DNA of 35,771 nucleotides from assembly GCA_025451355.1 (NCBI GenBank), contig JANWKN010000046.1:1-35771 (forward strand), written 5' to 3'. A program made the position numbers and the translations under genes. The first letter of the stretch is position 1, and each line of letters opens with the position of its first letter. This stretch comes from Pseudolabrys sp. GTDB lineage: Bacteria > Pseudomonadota > Alphaproteobacteria > Rhizobiales > Xanthobacteraceae. Shown piece by piece: positions 26,438-35,164 of the stretch. A model generated the notes under the pieces. It did no database searches, was not told the DNA's origin, and saw only the letters and a list, made by a program, of their open reading frames with translations.

Positions 26438-27769
26438 TCAGCGCGTGCCCGTTTGTGCAGCCTGTGTCACGCGCCAAACAGCGTTGCCGACATCATCGGC
26501 GACCAGAAGTGAACCATCGCGGGCCACGCTCACGCCGACGGGACGTCCCAAAGAGTTTTCGTCGGCACTTAAAAAGCCGGTGAGGACATCAAGCGGTGAA
26601 CCAGTCGGCCTCCCCTCACTGAAGGCAACGAAAACAACCTTGTAGCCGCTCAGCGGTCTACGATTCCAAGAGCCGTGTTCTCCGATAAATACGCCATGCG
26701 CGAATTGCTCGCCCAGCTTTGCGCCATCGGCAAACGTCATGCCGAGCGGCGCGACATGGTTGCCGAGTGCGTAATCGGGCAAAATTGCTTTGGCGACGAG
26801 TTCGGGATTTTGAGGCTGCACGCGATCATCGACGTGCTGTCCCCAATAGCTGAACGGCCAGCCATAAAATGCGCCCTCTTTTACTGACGTGAGATAGTCC
26901 GGCACCAGGTCGCTGCCCAGTTCGTCGCGTTCGTTGACGACCGTCCAAAGCTGCCCGGTTTGCGGCTCCCATCCCATCCCGTTCGGATTCCGCAAGCCGG
27001 ATGCGAATACGCGCGACTGTCCGCTCTTCAGGTCAATTTCAAGAATGGTTGCGCGCATCTTTTCGGCTTCGAGACCATTCTCGCCAACGTTGCTGTTGGA
27101 GCCGACCGTTGCATAAAGCTTCGTGCCATCCTTGCTGGCGATGATGTTTTTAGTCCAGTGATGGTTGATAGGTCCACCAGGCAGACCCGCAACTTTCTCT
27201 CCATTGCCCGCGAGCTCCGTCGCACCCTCCTGATATTTAAATCGCAGGATGGCGTCTGCATTGGCGACGTAGAGATCGTTGCCGATCAAGGCCATGCCGA
27301 ATGGCGAATGGAGATTTTTCAGAAAGACGGTACGCGTCTCGGCGACGCCGTCGCCATCCTTATCTCGCAATAGAGTTATGCGATCCGGACTGGGGACGCC
27401 CGCTCCTGCCCATTTCTGTACCTTTTGGTAGACCCATCCTCTGATGCTCTTGCCTTCCTCGGGCCGCTGGGGCGCGTTGCTCTCGGCTACCAAAACATCA
27501 CCATTCGGAAGTACGAAAAGCCAACGCGGATGCTCGAGGCCTTTGGCGAAGCCATTGACGCTGAGGTTTGGAGCCGCGGTTGGCTTGCCGTCCGCCGACC
27601 ACCCCTTCGCGGGAGCGATCTTGATGGTCGGAATGTATGACTTGGTCGGCTGTGGGATCGTCGGGTTTGCGCCGACAGAGGCTTGTTCGGGCAATTTTGC
27701 GTTGTCGCCGCAGCCAGCGAGCAGCGACGTTGCGGCCCCAGCTAGGAGCAAACTCAAAAGTGTGCGCAT
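26438..27769 (-). CDS. PQQ-dependent sugar dehydrogenase-like lipoprotein (sorbosone dehydrogenase family)
   Basis: A 443-residue predicted lipoprotein: the signal peptide ends in the lipobox LLAGC with Cys at residue 20. The mature part is a six-bladed propeller of the GDH/L-sorbosone dehydrogenase family: FAKGLEHPRWLFVLPNGDVLVAE, a DKDGDGVAETRTVFL calcium-loop-like stretch, LHSPFGMALIGNDLYVAN, NPNGMGWEP, VVNERDELGSDLVPDY, and GEHGSWNRRPLSGYKVVFV. Such enzymes oxidise sugars or alcohols in the periplasm with PQQ, but many homologues are uncharacterised and cofactor use is not proven by sequence. ATG 27767-27769 is chosen because it begins the signal peptide; 69 bases follow the cyclase gene. 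Confidence 0.85.
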   Translation of the reverse strand: MRTLLSLLLAGAATSLLAGCGDNAKLPEQASVGANPTIPQPTKSYIPTIKIAPAKGWSADGKPTAAPNLSVNGFAKGLEHPRWLFVLPNGDVLVAESNAPQRPEEGKSIRGWVYQKVQKWAGAGVPSPDRITLLRDKDGDGVAETRTVFLKNLHSPFGMALIGNDLYVANADAILRFKYQEGATELAGNGEKVAGLPGGPINHHWTKNIIASKDGTKLYATVGSNSNVGENGLEAEKMRATILEIDLKSGQSRVFASGLRNPNGMGWEPQTGQLWTVVNERDELGSDLVPDYLTSVKEGAFYGWPFSYWGQHVDDRVQPQNPELVAKAILPDYALGNHVAPLGMTFADGAKLGEQFAHGVFIGEHGSWNRRPLSGYKVVFVAFSEGRPTGSPLDVLTGFLSADENSLGRPVGVSVARDGSLLVADDVGNAVWRVTQAAQTGTR

Positions 27770-27838
27770 GGAATCACCGACGCTGATTGAGCTGCAGGCT
27801 GCGGTGAATCGTTCCGCAATCGCGCTTATCAAACATGG

Positions 27839-28642
27839 TCAGGGTAATATTGCGAATGCCCGCGCCGGGAACCCGAGTCCTTTGCGCACTTTCGGCCAAG
27901 TGACGACGATCAAGGCGCCTTTCGTGGGGACTTTATCGAGGTTGGCCATGATCTCGATCTGATAGTGGCCGTGCTGGAGAATATACGTTTCAGATTCCAT
28001 CTTGTCGGTTGTGTCAGTGTCCATTGCCTCGTGGCCGGTCGCCGTCACACCGCGCTGCTCGTAAAGGAACCTGATGGTCTCAAACGCCCAGGCAGGGAAT
28101 GGCGCACGCTTGAAACGTTCTGGATTGCTGTCCCAGTCTTTGTACATGTCGGTACGTAGCGCGACGAATGCGCCGCGCGGAACGCGACCGTTCCTCTTCT
28201 CCCATCGTTGCAGATCAGCGACCGAGAACGCGTGGCTCTCGTCCTTGGCTTGATAAGGCGTATTGTCGAGGACGACTAGCGGCAAAATCATCTGCTTCAG
28301 CGGGATCTCATCCAGGGTAATTCCTTTCTGATCGAAATGCGCTGGAGGATCGACGTGCGTGCCGTATTGCCCGACCATTTCGTAAAACGTCGCGCGGAAA
28401 CCGTCTTTGGCAATCGTGTAAGGCTCGTGCGTTTTGGGATCGACCGCAGCCGTCATCTTTGCCTGACCAAATCCCGACCACACAGGCGTGTCAGGCCCAA
28501 AGCTATGCGTGAGATCGACATATTGTTTAGACGCGATCACGCGATACGCGCGCGTCAGATCGCTCTGGGCTCTCGTTGATGATGCTGAGCAGATTGAAAC
28601 CGTAATGGAAAGAAGGACAACAAGTCGAAGCTTCGAAATCAT
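27839..28642 (-). CDS. Secreted cyclase family protein (PF04199, kynurenine formamidase-like)
   Basis: A 267-residue hydrolase-like protein with a signal peptide (residues 1-25, LVVLLSITVSICSASSTRAQ). The metal-binding motif HxGTHxDxPxHF appears as QYGTHVDPPAHF (residues 92-103), with H96, D98 and H102 as likely ligands. Later stretches GAFVALRTDMYKDW and TGHEAMDTDTT fit the fold. The family includes kynurenine formamidase, isatin hydrolase and polyketide cyclase-like proteins, so the substrate is open; secretion argues against tryptophan catabolism. It is upstream of and co-oriented with the PQQ dehydrogenase-like gene. Confidence 0.85.
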   Translation of the reverse strand: MISKLRLVVLLSITVSICSASSTRAQSDLTRAYRVIASKQYVDLTHSFGPDTPVWSGFGQAKMTAAVDPKTHEPYTIAKDGFRATFYEMVGQYGTHVDPPAHFDQKGITLDEIPLKQMILPLVVLDNTPYQAKDESHAFSVADLQRWEKRNGRVPRGAFVALRTDMYKDWDSNPERFKRAPFPAWAFETIRFLYEQRGVTATGHEAMDTDTTDKMESETYILQHGHYQIEIMANLDKVPTKGALIVVTWPKVRKGLGFPARAFAILP

Positions 28643-28960
28643 GGCGCGTCTCCGGATCGGAAAAACGCAAGATCATATCGTGACCGCTCCTCGCGATCAC
28701 GCGCGCGCTTAAATGACCCGGTAGAGGCGCACGACCGTTGCCTCGGGCAACGCGGGTTCACAAGCTAAGGTTCAATGCCAAGAATAAATTCCTCTAGGGC
28801 TTAACGCCCCATAAAGTGTGTAGGCGCCGTAGAGAATGAACGCGCGAGTGCGCTCGGGGTACGTTGCGGTGAAAGGATACGCGCTAAGCAGGGCCGCACG
28901 CTGCGCCAAAGCGTTTGCGGGGCTTGACCCATGCTCGGGCCGGCGCTTCCGTGCGCCGCG
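28643..28960. other. Gap between cyclase gene and mnmE
   Basis: Divergent region of about 318 bases. It should carry promoters for both flanking genes, but none could be defined. Part of it (28801-28930, minus strand) looks like a hydrolase relic, listed separately. No RNA gene was recognised. Confidence 0.5.
28801..28930 (-). pseudogene. Possible alpha/beta hydrolase fragment
   Basis: On the minus strand, residues encoded by about 28870 down to 28820 read TATYPERTRAFILYGAY. This closely resembles the FAATYPERTRALVLYG segment that follows the nucleophile elbow in alpha/beta hydrolases, including those fused to or beside adenylate cyclases in rhizobia. No complete domain surrounds it, and the elbow upstream (expected GxSxGG) is not readable in the same frame. 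It is probably a relic of a lost gene, or else a chance match of 17 residues. Confidence 0.4.
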
Positions 28961-30433
28961 ATGTCTAAACACACGCGTGAGACCATTTACGCGCTTTCGT
29001 CAGGTCGGCCGCCGGCGGCGATCGCGGTTATCCGCATTTCCGGACCGGCCGCTGGCGAGGCGCTTAAGACAATTGCTGGAAAGATTCCTGAAGCGCGAAC
29101 TGCGACACTCGGGCGTGTCCGGGGACGCGATGGCGAGATCATAGATGAAGCCCTGACGCTGTGGTTTCCGGCGCCGCACAGCGAGACGGGCGAGGACGTT
29201 GCCGAGCTCCAGGTTCATGGTGGGCGCGCAATCATTGCATCCGTTTTTGAGGCACTTTCGTGCGTGCCCGGATTGCGTCCGGCGGAGGCCGGTGAGTTCA
29301 CTCGGCGAGCTTTCGAGAACGGCAAGCTTGATCTCACCGCCGTGGAAGGTCTTGCAGACCTGGTGATGGCGGAGACGGAAGGTCAACGTCGCCTTGCCCT
29401 TCGCCAGATGCGCGGGGCATTGGGTAACCGCGCCGAAAATTGGCGAGCACAACTGATACAGGCGTTCGCGCTAGTTGAAGCGCGCATTGATTTTTCCGAT
29501 GAGGCTGACATCCCGCAGGATCTGGTGACTCCCGCGCTACGGATCGTGCGCGCGCTCGAAGGGGAGATCGCGTCTGTATTGGCCGACCGTGGCCGGGGCG
29601 AAAAACTGCGCGAGGGTCTGGTGGTCGCCATCGCCGGTCCACCCAATGCCGGAAAGTCGACGTTGCTTAATCGAATTGCAAAACGCGAAGCGGCGATCGT
29701 TTCACCGTATGCTGGGACTACGCGCGACGTCATCGAGGTCCACCTCGATCTCGGAGGACTGCCGATGACACTCGTCGACACGGCGGGCATTCGCGAGACC
29801 GATGATCCCGTCGAGCTTGAGGGTGTTCGACGGGCGCGCGACCGCGCCAACGCAGCCGATTTGGTCCTTTGGGTGGTGGACGCGAGTGAGAAAGTGACGT
29901 CACCCCTCCTCGATCGAACGTCCGCCGGAAAGATGGCTGCCGCCGCACCGGTCTGGGTCGTGCGCAACAAGATCGACCTTGTGCAGAACGGCGAACAAAG
30001 AAATGAACACCGAAGCCAAAGCAACGGAAGCAGTGAACCCCAATACCGGGTTAACAAGCCGTTAGCGGACGTGGTTAACCATCAGTTAACGCGTACTAAT
30101 GAATTTGAATTCAATGTAGGTGAACCGGCATTCGATCTTTCAGCCAAGTCTGGCGAAGGATTCGGTACCCTGATTGACCGGCTTACGATGCATGCCGAGA
30201 CCTACCTGACCGGAGCCGAGGCGGCACTAGTCACCCGCGAACGCCATCGGCGAGCCCTTGAGGATGTGGTGGCTGCGCTGCGCCGAGCACTGCGGGATGA
30301 TCTGGCAAGGCGCGAAGATCTGCTCGCTGAGGAACTGCGAATCGCCGCTTGCGCCCTTGGCCGCTTGACCGGCCGAGTTGACGTTGAGGATATCCTGGAC
30401 GCGATCTTCCGGGATTTCTGTATCGGCAAATAG
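28961..30433 (+). CDS. mnmE: tRNA modification GTPase MnmE with an enlarged G domain
   Basis: A 490-residue GTPase that with MnmG modifies the wobble uridine (xm5U34) of tRNAs. From ATG 28961: tetrahydrofolate-binding N-domain (TIYALSSGRPPAAIAVIRISG, ELQVHGGRA), helical domain, and inserted G domain with GPPNAGKS (226-233), TT 253-254, DTAG 273-276, NKID 336-339 and SAK 394-396. The C-terminus is the conserved FCIGK with the functional Cys at 487. About 35 extra residues between NKID and SAK (roughly 342-385) make it longer than the usual 440-455. An ATG at 28931 is in frame, but its extra ten residues do not match the family. mnmG follows after a parS site. Confidence 0.94.
   Translation: MSKHTRETIYALSSGRPPAAIAVIRISGPAAGEALKTIAGKIPEARTATLGRVRGRDGEIIDEALTLWFPAPHSETGEDVAELQVHGGRAIIASVFEALSCVPGLRPAEAGEFTRRAFENGKLDLTAVEGLADLVMAETEGQRRLALRQMRGALGNRAENWRAQLIQAFALVEARIDFSDEADIPQDLVTPALRIVRALEGEIASVLADRGRGEKLREGLVVAIAGPPNAGKSTLLNRIAKREAAIVSPYAGTTRDVIEVHLDLGGLPMTLVDTAGIRETDDPVELEGVRRARDRANAADLVLWVVDASEKVTSPLLDRTSAGKMAAAAPVWVVRNKIDLVQNGEQRNEHRSQSNGSSEPQYRVNKPLADVVNHQLTRTNEFEFNVGEPAFDLSAKSGEGFGTLIDRLTMHAETYLTGAEAALVTRERHRRALEDVVAALRRALRDDLARREDLLAEELRIAACALGRLTGRVDVEDILDAIFRDFCIGK
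30051..30089. promoter_or_regulatory. CtrA-like motif pair inside mnmE
   Basis: TTAA-CCATCAG-TTAA at 30075-30089 is a perfect match to the alphaproteobacterial CtrA consensus TTAA-N7-TTAA. A near match, TTAA-CAAGCCG-TTAG, lies at 30051-30065. Both fall in the extra segment of the mnmE G domain (residues 364-377). Whether CtrA binds is unknown; I saw no other perfect copy elsewhere in the window. Confidence 0.4.
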
Positions 30434-30483
30434 GGCAAAAGATGGTGGGGAGCGAGGGCCAAGTTCCCTCCCTGCCCTCGAAA

Positions 30484-30499
30484 TGTTTCACGTGAAACA
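30484..30499. promoter_or_regulatory. parS site 1 (ParB-binding)
   Basis: TGTTTCACGTGAAACA is a perfect match to the 16-base bacterial parS palindrome. It lies in the gap between mnmE and mnmG, about 3.6 kb from parB on the same segment. ParB loads here and spreads to form the partition complex moved by ParA. Confidence 0.97.
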
Positions 30500-30579
30500 C
30501 TTTAGAAAACACTTTGCTGAAGCCAATGTTTTTGACCCCTCCTCCCGCCTCCGGTAAAACCCCGACCTCTGAGGTCATG

Positions 30580-32451
30580 ATGGCTATCCGATTCGACGTC
30601 GCGGTCATTGGCGGCGGCCACGCCGGCTGTGAAGCCGCGGCTGCAGCCGCCCGTATGGGAGCCCGAACGGCGCTCTTCACTCACCGCTTTGCGACCATCG
30701 GGGCTATGTCCTGCAATCCGGCAATTGGCGGACTGGGAAAAGGCCATCTGGTCCGTGAAATAGATGCTTTGGGTGGCCTCATGGGCCGGATTGCCGATTT
30801 GGGTGGGATACAATTTCGCGTTTTGAACCGGCGCAAAGGACCTGCGGTCCGCGGTCCGCGGGCCCAGGCTGATCGCAAGCTGTATGCATCCGCGATGCAG
30901 AGCGCGATCTGCGCCACGCCAAACCTTGAGGTGATTGAAGCTGAAGTGGACGACCTCAAGCTAACAAACGGCCAGGTCCACGGAGTGAAATTGGCCGATG
31001 GACGCGATATCTCGGTGGGCGCCGTCGTGCTCACGACCGGCACGTTTCTGAGAGGCCTGATTCATATTGGCGAAAAACAAATACCGGCGGGCCGTGTCGA
31101 CGAAGCGCCGGCCATGGGCCTTTCCAGAACACTTGAGAATTTCGGATTTTCGCTGGGGCGTTTAAAGACCGGAACGCCACCACGGCTCGATGGCCGCACA
31201 ATCGATTGGTCCGCGCTTGAGATGCAGCCTGGCGATGATCCGCCTGAGCCTTTTTCAGTTCTGACCGCGCGAATTGAAAACCCTCAGATCGAATGCGGTA
31301 TCACGCGTACCGTCGAAGCGACCCACAGAATTATCCGGGACAACGTCCATCGCTCACCTATGTATTCGGGACAGATCGCGAGCCGTGGTCCGCGCTATTG
31401 TCCTTCGATCGAAGACAAGATCGTCAAATTTGGGGAGCGGGAAGGGCACCAGATCTTTCTGGAGCCCGAAGGTCTCGACGATCACACCGTCTATCCAAAT
31501 GGAATTTCTACGTCGCTTCCGGAAGAAGTTCAGCACGCTCTCGTGGTTACAATTCCTGGCTTGCGCAATGTGCGATTAATACGTCCGGGTTATGCGATCG
31601 AATACGATTACATCGACCCGCGAGAGCTCGCGCCAACGCTGCAAACAAAACGTTTGCGCGGTTTGTTTTTGGCTGGGCAGATAAATGGTACGACAGGTTA
31701 CGAAGAGGCGGCCGCACAAGGCATTCTGGCGGGCCTCAATGCAGCTGCGCTGGCCGGAGAGGGCGATGAAATCGTCGTCGATCGCGCGCAAGCTTATCTT
31801 GGTGTGATGATCGACGATCTCGTTACGCGTGGTGTCAGCGAGCCTTATCGCATGTTTACGTCGCGCGCCGAATATCGTTTGCAATTGCGCGCGGACAATG
31901 CTGATCAGCGATTAACAGATACCGGAATTGCAATTGGATGTGTGACCGGTGAGCGAGCGCGCACACACAAAGCAAAATCGTTAGCGCTGAAAGACGCGCG
32001 CGAGTTTGCAAAGTCAATTTCGATCACGCCAAAAGAAGCTGAACGTTTTGGATTATCTCTGAACAAGGATGGGCAACGGCGCACCGCGTTCGAGTTGTTG
32101 TCACATCCGAACATTACGATTTCAGATCTCGCAAAGGTCTGGCCACGCTTTAACGAACTCCCAGTGAAACTCGCAGAGCAAATCGAGATAGACGCGAAGT
32201 ACGATGTTTATCTTTCGCGCCAGGCCGCGGATATCGCAGCATATCGGCGCGATGAAGGTTTTCAATTGCCGCCCGACTTCGACTACGCGGCGTTGCCCGG
32301 TCTCTCGAATGAGATGAAACAAAAACTGCAAACGCATCGTCCACGCACGATCGGACATGCAAGTCGTATCGACGGCGTCACGCCGGCGGCGCTAACTTTG
32401 CTTGTCGCGCATGTCCGGCGCGGCAAAAAACCTTCAACGAAATCTGCGTGA
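30580..32451 (+). CDS. mnmG: tRNA uridine 5-carboxymethylaminomethyl modification enzyme MnmG
   Basis: A 623-residue FAD enzyme (GidA) acting with MnmE on tRNA wobble uridines. The Rossmann start [21 protein letters not shown] is followed by [23 protein letters not shown] and [25 protein letters not shown] and [17 protein letters not shown] further identify it. GAGG at 30571-30574 serves the double ATG at 30577/30580; I take 30580 (MAIRFDV). An open extension to 30514 is possible (ATG 30526) but is not family-like. GTGA overlap with rsmG. Confidence 0.95.
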   Translation: MAIRFDVAVIGGGHAGCEAAAAAARMGARTALFTHRFATIGAMSCNPAIGGLGKGHLVREIDALGGLMGRIADLGGIQFRVLNRRKGPAVRGPRAQADRKLYASAMQSAICATPNLEVIEAEVDDLKLTNGQVHGVKLADGRDISVGAVVLTTGTFLRGLIHIGEKQIPAGRVDEAPAMGLSRTLENFGFSLGRLKTGTPPRLDGRTIDWSALEMQPGDDPPEPFSVLTARIENPQIECGITRTVEATHRIIRDNVHRSPMYSGQIASRGPRYCPSIEDKIVKFGEREGHQIFLEPEGLDDHTVYPNGISTSLPEEVQHALVVTIPGLRNVRLIRPGYAIEYDYIDPRELAPTLQTKRLRGLFLAGQINGTTGYEEAAAQGILAGLNAAALAGEGDEIVVDRAQAYLGVMIDDLVTRGVSEPYRMFTSRAEYRLQLRADNADQRLTDTGIAIGCVTGERARTHKAKSLALKDAREFAKSISITPKEAERFGLSLNKDGQRRTAFELLSHPNITISDLAKVWPRFNELPVKLAEQIEIDAKYDVYLSRQAADIAAYRRDEGFQLPPDFDYAALPGLSNEMKQKLQTHRPRTIGHASRIDGVTPAALTLLVAHVRRGKKPSTKSA

Positions 32452-33116
32452 GCAAGGGCGGGCAGGGGGCTCCCGATTCTGTTGTCGATAAAGCGCGCGC
32501 ACTCGCGCTCGTTCCTGTTTCACGTGAAACGGAAGCGCGGCTCGACATTTTTGTCGATCGCTTGGTGCACTGGCAAAGCAAACTGAACCTTGTGGCGCCA
32601 TCGACGCTTCGCGACCTGTGGACGCGCCACCTTGCTGATTCGCTCCAACTCCTGCCCTTAGCTCCGCAGGCTCGCGTTTGGGCCGATTTCGGTTCGGGTG
32701 GTGGCTTCCCCGGGGTACCAATTGCTTGTGCCCTTGCTGAGCAAGCCGGCGCCAGGGTTCACCTCATTGAAAGCAATGGCAAAAAGGCAGCCTTCCTTCG
32801 CGAGGTGGTAAGGGCGGCCGTTCTCCCTGCGGTCGTCCACCAGGAGCGCATCGAAAAATTTGGGGAAAGCTGTGCAGAAGCCGTGCAGGTCGTCACAGCG
32901 CGTGCCTTGGCCCCATTGAAAACATTGTGCGCTCAGGCATTTCCTTTCGTTGCTGCAGGAGCCATGGGTCTGTTCCTAAAGGGACAAGATGTAGAGGCTG
33001 AATTGACCGATGCCGCTAAATATTGGAGACTTGAGGCATCGAGGGTACCAAGCAAGACCGATCCCGGCGGCTCAATTGTTGTGATCCGGAGCCTTGAATC
33101 TCTGCGCGAATCCTAG
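32448..33116 (+). CDS. rsmG: 16S rRNA (guanine527-N7)-methyltransferase
   Basis: A 222-residue SAM-dependent methyltransferase (GidB) modifying G527 of 16S rRNA; its loss is known to give low-level streptomycin resistance. The SAM loop [16 protein letters not shown] is at residues 78-93, after [33 protein letters not shown] is the conserved later motif. It starts with GTG overlapping the mnmG TGA. Residues 24-28 (VSRET) are encoded by a parS site, a conserved dual use of sequence. Confidence 0.96.
   Translation: MSKGGQGAPDSVVDKARALALVPVSRETEARLDIFVDRLVHWQSKLNLVAPSTLRDLWTRHLADSLQLLPLAPQARVWADFGSGGGFPGVPIACALAEQAGARVHLIESNGKKAAFLREVVRAAVLPAVVHQERIEKFGESCAEAVQVVTARALAPLKTLCAQAFPFVAAGAMGLFLKGQDVEAELTDAAKYWRLEASRVPSKTDPGGSIVVIRSLESLRES
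32516..32531. promoter_or_regulatory. parS site 2 inside rsmG
   Basis: TGTTTCACGTGAAACG matches parS at 15 of 16 positions; the core GTTTCACGTGAAAC is perfect. It codes for VSRET in RsmG and lies about 2.0 kb from site 1. Confidence 0.92.
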
Positions 33117-33176
33117 GACTGTCATTTCGACAGCGATTTCAGCGGCTTATGAAGAAGCGCGTCTAACACCTCTGGA

Positions 33177-34061
33177 ATGGGGAAAATGACCGACCCAATC
33201 ACCGAGCAGCCCGTTGATCCCTTGGTCGTGCCCTTTGCAAAACAGGCAGTCCGGCCCGATACACCTCGTCCGCGCGTGCTGGCGATCGCGAACCAGAAGG
33301 GCGGGGTCGGCAAAACAACAACCGCAATCAATCTGGGTACCGCGCTTGCTGCGATCGGCGAACATGTGCTTATCGTCGACCTCGATCCGCAAGGCAACGC
33401 CTCAACCGGTCTCGGCATCGAGCGCAAATCGCGACGCACATCGACCTACGACGTTTTGACGGGGGCGGCCCCAATGCGGGACGCTGTATTGCAAACCGCC
33501 GTACCGCAACTCTACATCGCGCCATCAACGCTTGATCTCTCGGGACTTGAGCTTGAGATCGGTCAACAGCGCGATCGCGCATTTCGCCTGCGAAACTCCC
33601 TTCGGCAGCTCAACAGCGGCGCGCGTGTGCACGACTTCACGTATGTTCTTGTCGATTGTCCACCGTCGCTCAACCTGCTCACCGTCAACGCGATGGCCGC
33701 AGCGGATTCGATTCTCGTCCCGCTGCAATGCGAGTTCTTTGCGCTCGAAGGGTTATCGCAGCTTCTGAAAACGGTCGAGCAAGTAAAAACCACGCTGAAT
33801 CCAACTTTGTCGATCCACGGCATCGTACTGACGATGTACGACTCACGTAACAATCTCTCTAATCAAGTCGTCGCGGATGTTCGTCAGTTTATGGGCAACA
33901 AAGTGTACGACACCATAATTCCGCGCAACGTGCGGATATCGGAGGCACCTTCGTATGGGAAGCCGGTGCTTGTCTACGATCTAAAATGCGTAGGCAGCGA
34001 AGCCTATCTGCGATTGGCGACGGAGATTATTCAGCGTGAAAAAACATTGAAGGCCGGGTGA
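33177..34061 (+). CDS. parA: Chromosome partitioning ATPase ParA
   Basis: A 294-residue Walker-type ATPase (Soj-like) that positions ParB-parS complexes during chromosome segregation. The deviant Walker A is KGGVGKTTT (residues 41-49), followed by LIVDLDPQGNASTGLG and VLVDCPPSLNLLTVNAM. NVRISEAPSYGKPVLVYD is characteristic. The start is either ATG 33177 or ATG 33186; the second has GGGG just upstream. It follows rsmG by 60 bases and precedes parB. Confidence 0.96.
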   Translation: MGKMTDPITEQPVDPLVVPFAKQAVRPDTPRPRVLAIANQKGGVGKTTTAINLGTALAAIGEHVLIVDLDPQGNASTGLGIERKSRRTSTYDVLTGAAPMRDAVLQTAVPQLYIAPSTLDLSGLELEIGQQRDRAFRLRNSLRQLNSGARVHDFTYVLVDCPPSLNLLTVNAMAAADSILVPLQCEFFALEGLSQLLKTVEQVKTTLNPTLSIHGIVLTMYDSRNNLSNQVVADVRQFMGNKVYDTIIPRNVRISEAPSYGKPVLVYDLKCVGSEAYLRLATEIIQREKTLKAG

Positions 34062-34106
34062 TCGCGATTTTGCAAATCACTATCGCGAAATTGGATGGGT
34101 AATTTT

Positions 34107-35003
34107 ATGGCGCATTCGGGAGCGGCGGCAATGGCGGATCACTCGCGATTGGGACGCGGTCTGGCTGCCCTAATCGGAGATGTCGACGACGAAACCTCCG
34201 TTGCTGACGGCGGGCGCAAGGCGCGACGTGCGCCCATCGAAAATCTTCGTCCTAATCCGCGGAATCCGCGTCGCATGTTCACGGACGACGAGCTCGATGA
34301 GCTGTCCGCTTCGATTCGCGAGCGGGGAATCATTCAACCGATCGTCGTGCGCGCGCTACAAGACGACAAGTTCGAAATCATTGCTGGCGAGCGACGCTGG
34401 CGCGCGGCACAGCGTGCGGGCCTGCACGACGTGCCCATCGCCGTCGTCGAAGCGAACGATGCTCAGTCGCTCGAATTTGCTATCATTGAAAACGTGCAGC
34501 GCGCCGATCTCAATCCGATTGAGGAGGCGAGTGGCTACCTCGCACTGATGGACGATTTCAACCGTACACAGGACGAAGTGGCAAAGATCGTCGGCAAAAG
34601 CCGGCCGCATGTCGCAAACACCATTCGACTGCTCAAACTTGCGGAGCCAGTGAAGCAATTGGTGCGATCAGGCAAGATATCGGCCGGCCACGCTCGGCTG
34701 CTGCTCGGCCAATCAAATGCCGAAACGATCGCACAAGAAATCATCGAAAAAGGTCTGAGCGTACGCCAGGTCGAAGTAGCCCTACGCAAGGACGATGCGA
34801 CGCGTGTCCGCGACGCGCAGCGTGAGGCAAGAGGTCGCGCCGCTGGCGCAAAAGATGCAAACACGCGAGCGTTGGAAAAGCGACTGGCCGATTCATTGGG
34901 ACTTGAAGTGAGTGTTGAGCACCGCGGCGAGGGCGGCACCCTGAAAATCAAATACCGGAACTTGGAACAACTCGATGCGGTATTGAAAAAACTCAGCCGC
35001 TAA
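34107..35003 (+). CDS. parB: Chromosome partitioning protein ParB
   Basis: A 298-residue DNA-binding CTPase clamp that loads at parS. The N-terminal ParA-contacting stretch SRLGRGLAALIGD is followed by the CTP-binding region IRERGIIQPIVVR and GERRWRAAQRAGL, then ENVQRADLNPIEEASGY. The helix-turn-helix (TQDEVAKIVGKSRPHVANTIRLL) binds parS, and the C-terminal dimerisation domain ends in LDAVLKKLSR. Starts at 34095, 34107 and 34131 are all in frame; I prefer 34107, with GGATGGG about 6 bases upstream, though 34131 (MADHSRLGRG) also fits the family. Confidence 0.95.
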   Translation: MAHSGAAAMADHSRLGRGLAALIGDVDDETSVADGGRKARRAPIENLRPNPRNPRRMFTDDELDELSASIRERGIIQPIVVRALQDDKFEIIAGERRWRAAQRAGLHDVPIAVVEANDAQSLEFAIIENVQRADLNPIEEASGYLALMDDFNRTQDEVAKIVGKSRPHVANTIRLLKLAEPVKQLVRSGKISAGHARLLLGQSNAETIAQEIIEKGLSVRQVEVALRKDDATRVRDAQREARGRAAGAKDANTRALEKRLADSLGLEVSVEHRGEGGTLKIKYRNLEQLDAVLKKLSR

Positions 35004-35164
35004 GGGCTACCGGCCGCTAAATTATTGTCTCATCGGGTTATTTCACACGCCACGTTCATCTTTCGTGGCTCAACAGGAACATCGACATCGGCAGTATAAT
35101 TAACGAAAATCAAAAGTGTCCGGAACGTCTGGTGGTGAAGTACGTGCGGCATCAGGAGGTTGCG
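35004..35164. other. Intergenic region after parB
   Basis: No gene seen in these 161 bases. A hairpin GCCACG (35049-35054) and CGTGGC (35064-35069) with a nine-base loop could act in parB transcript termination, but it lacks a T run. The region from 35085 to 35120 is A/T-rich and probably carries the promoter of the next gene. Confidence 0.4.

Noticed and set aside
29383-30057. Long minus-strand open frame within mnmE
   Set aside because: Serine/arginine-rich shadow of a conserved GTPase gene, with no recognisable domain.
35049-35069. Hairpin after parB as an intrinsic terminator
   Set aside because: Short 6-base stem, nine-base loop and no T run; kept only as a note in the intergenic entry.
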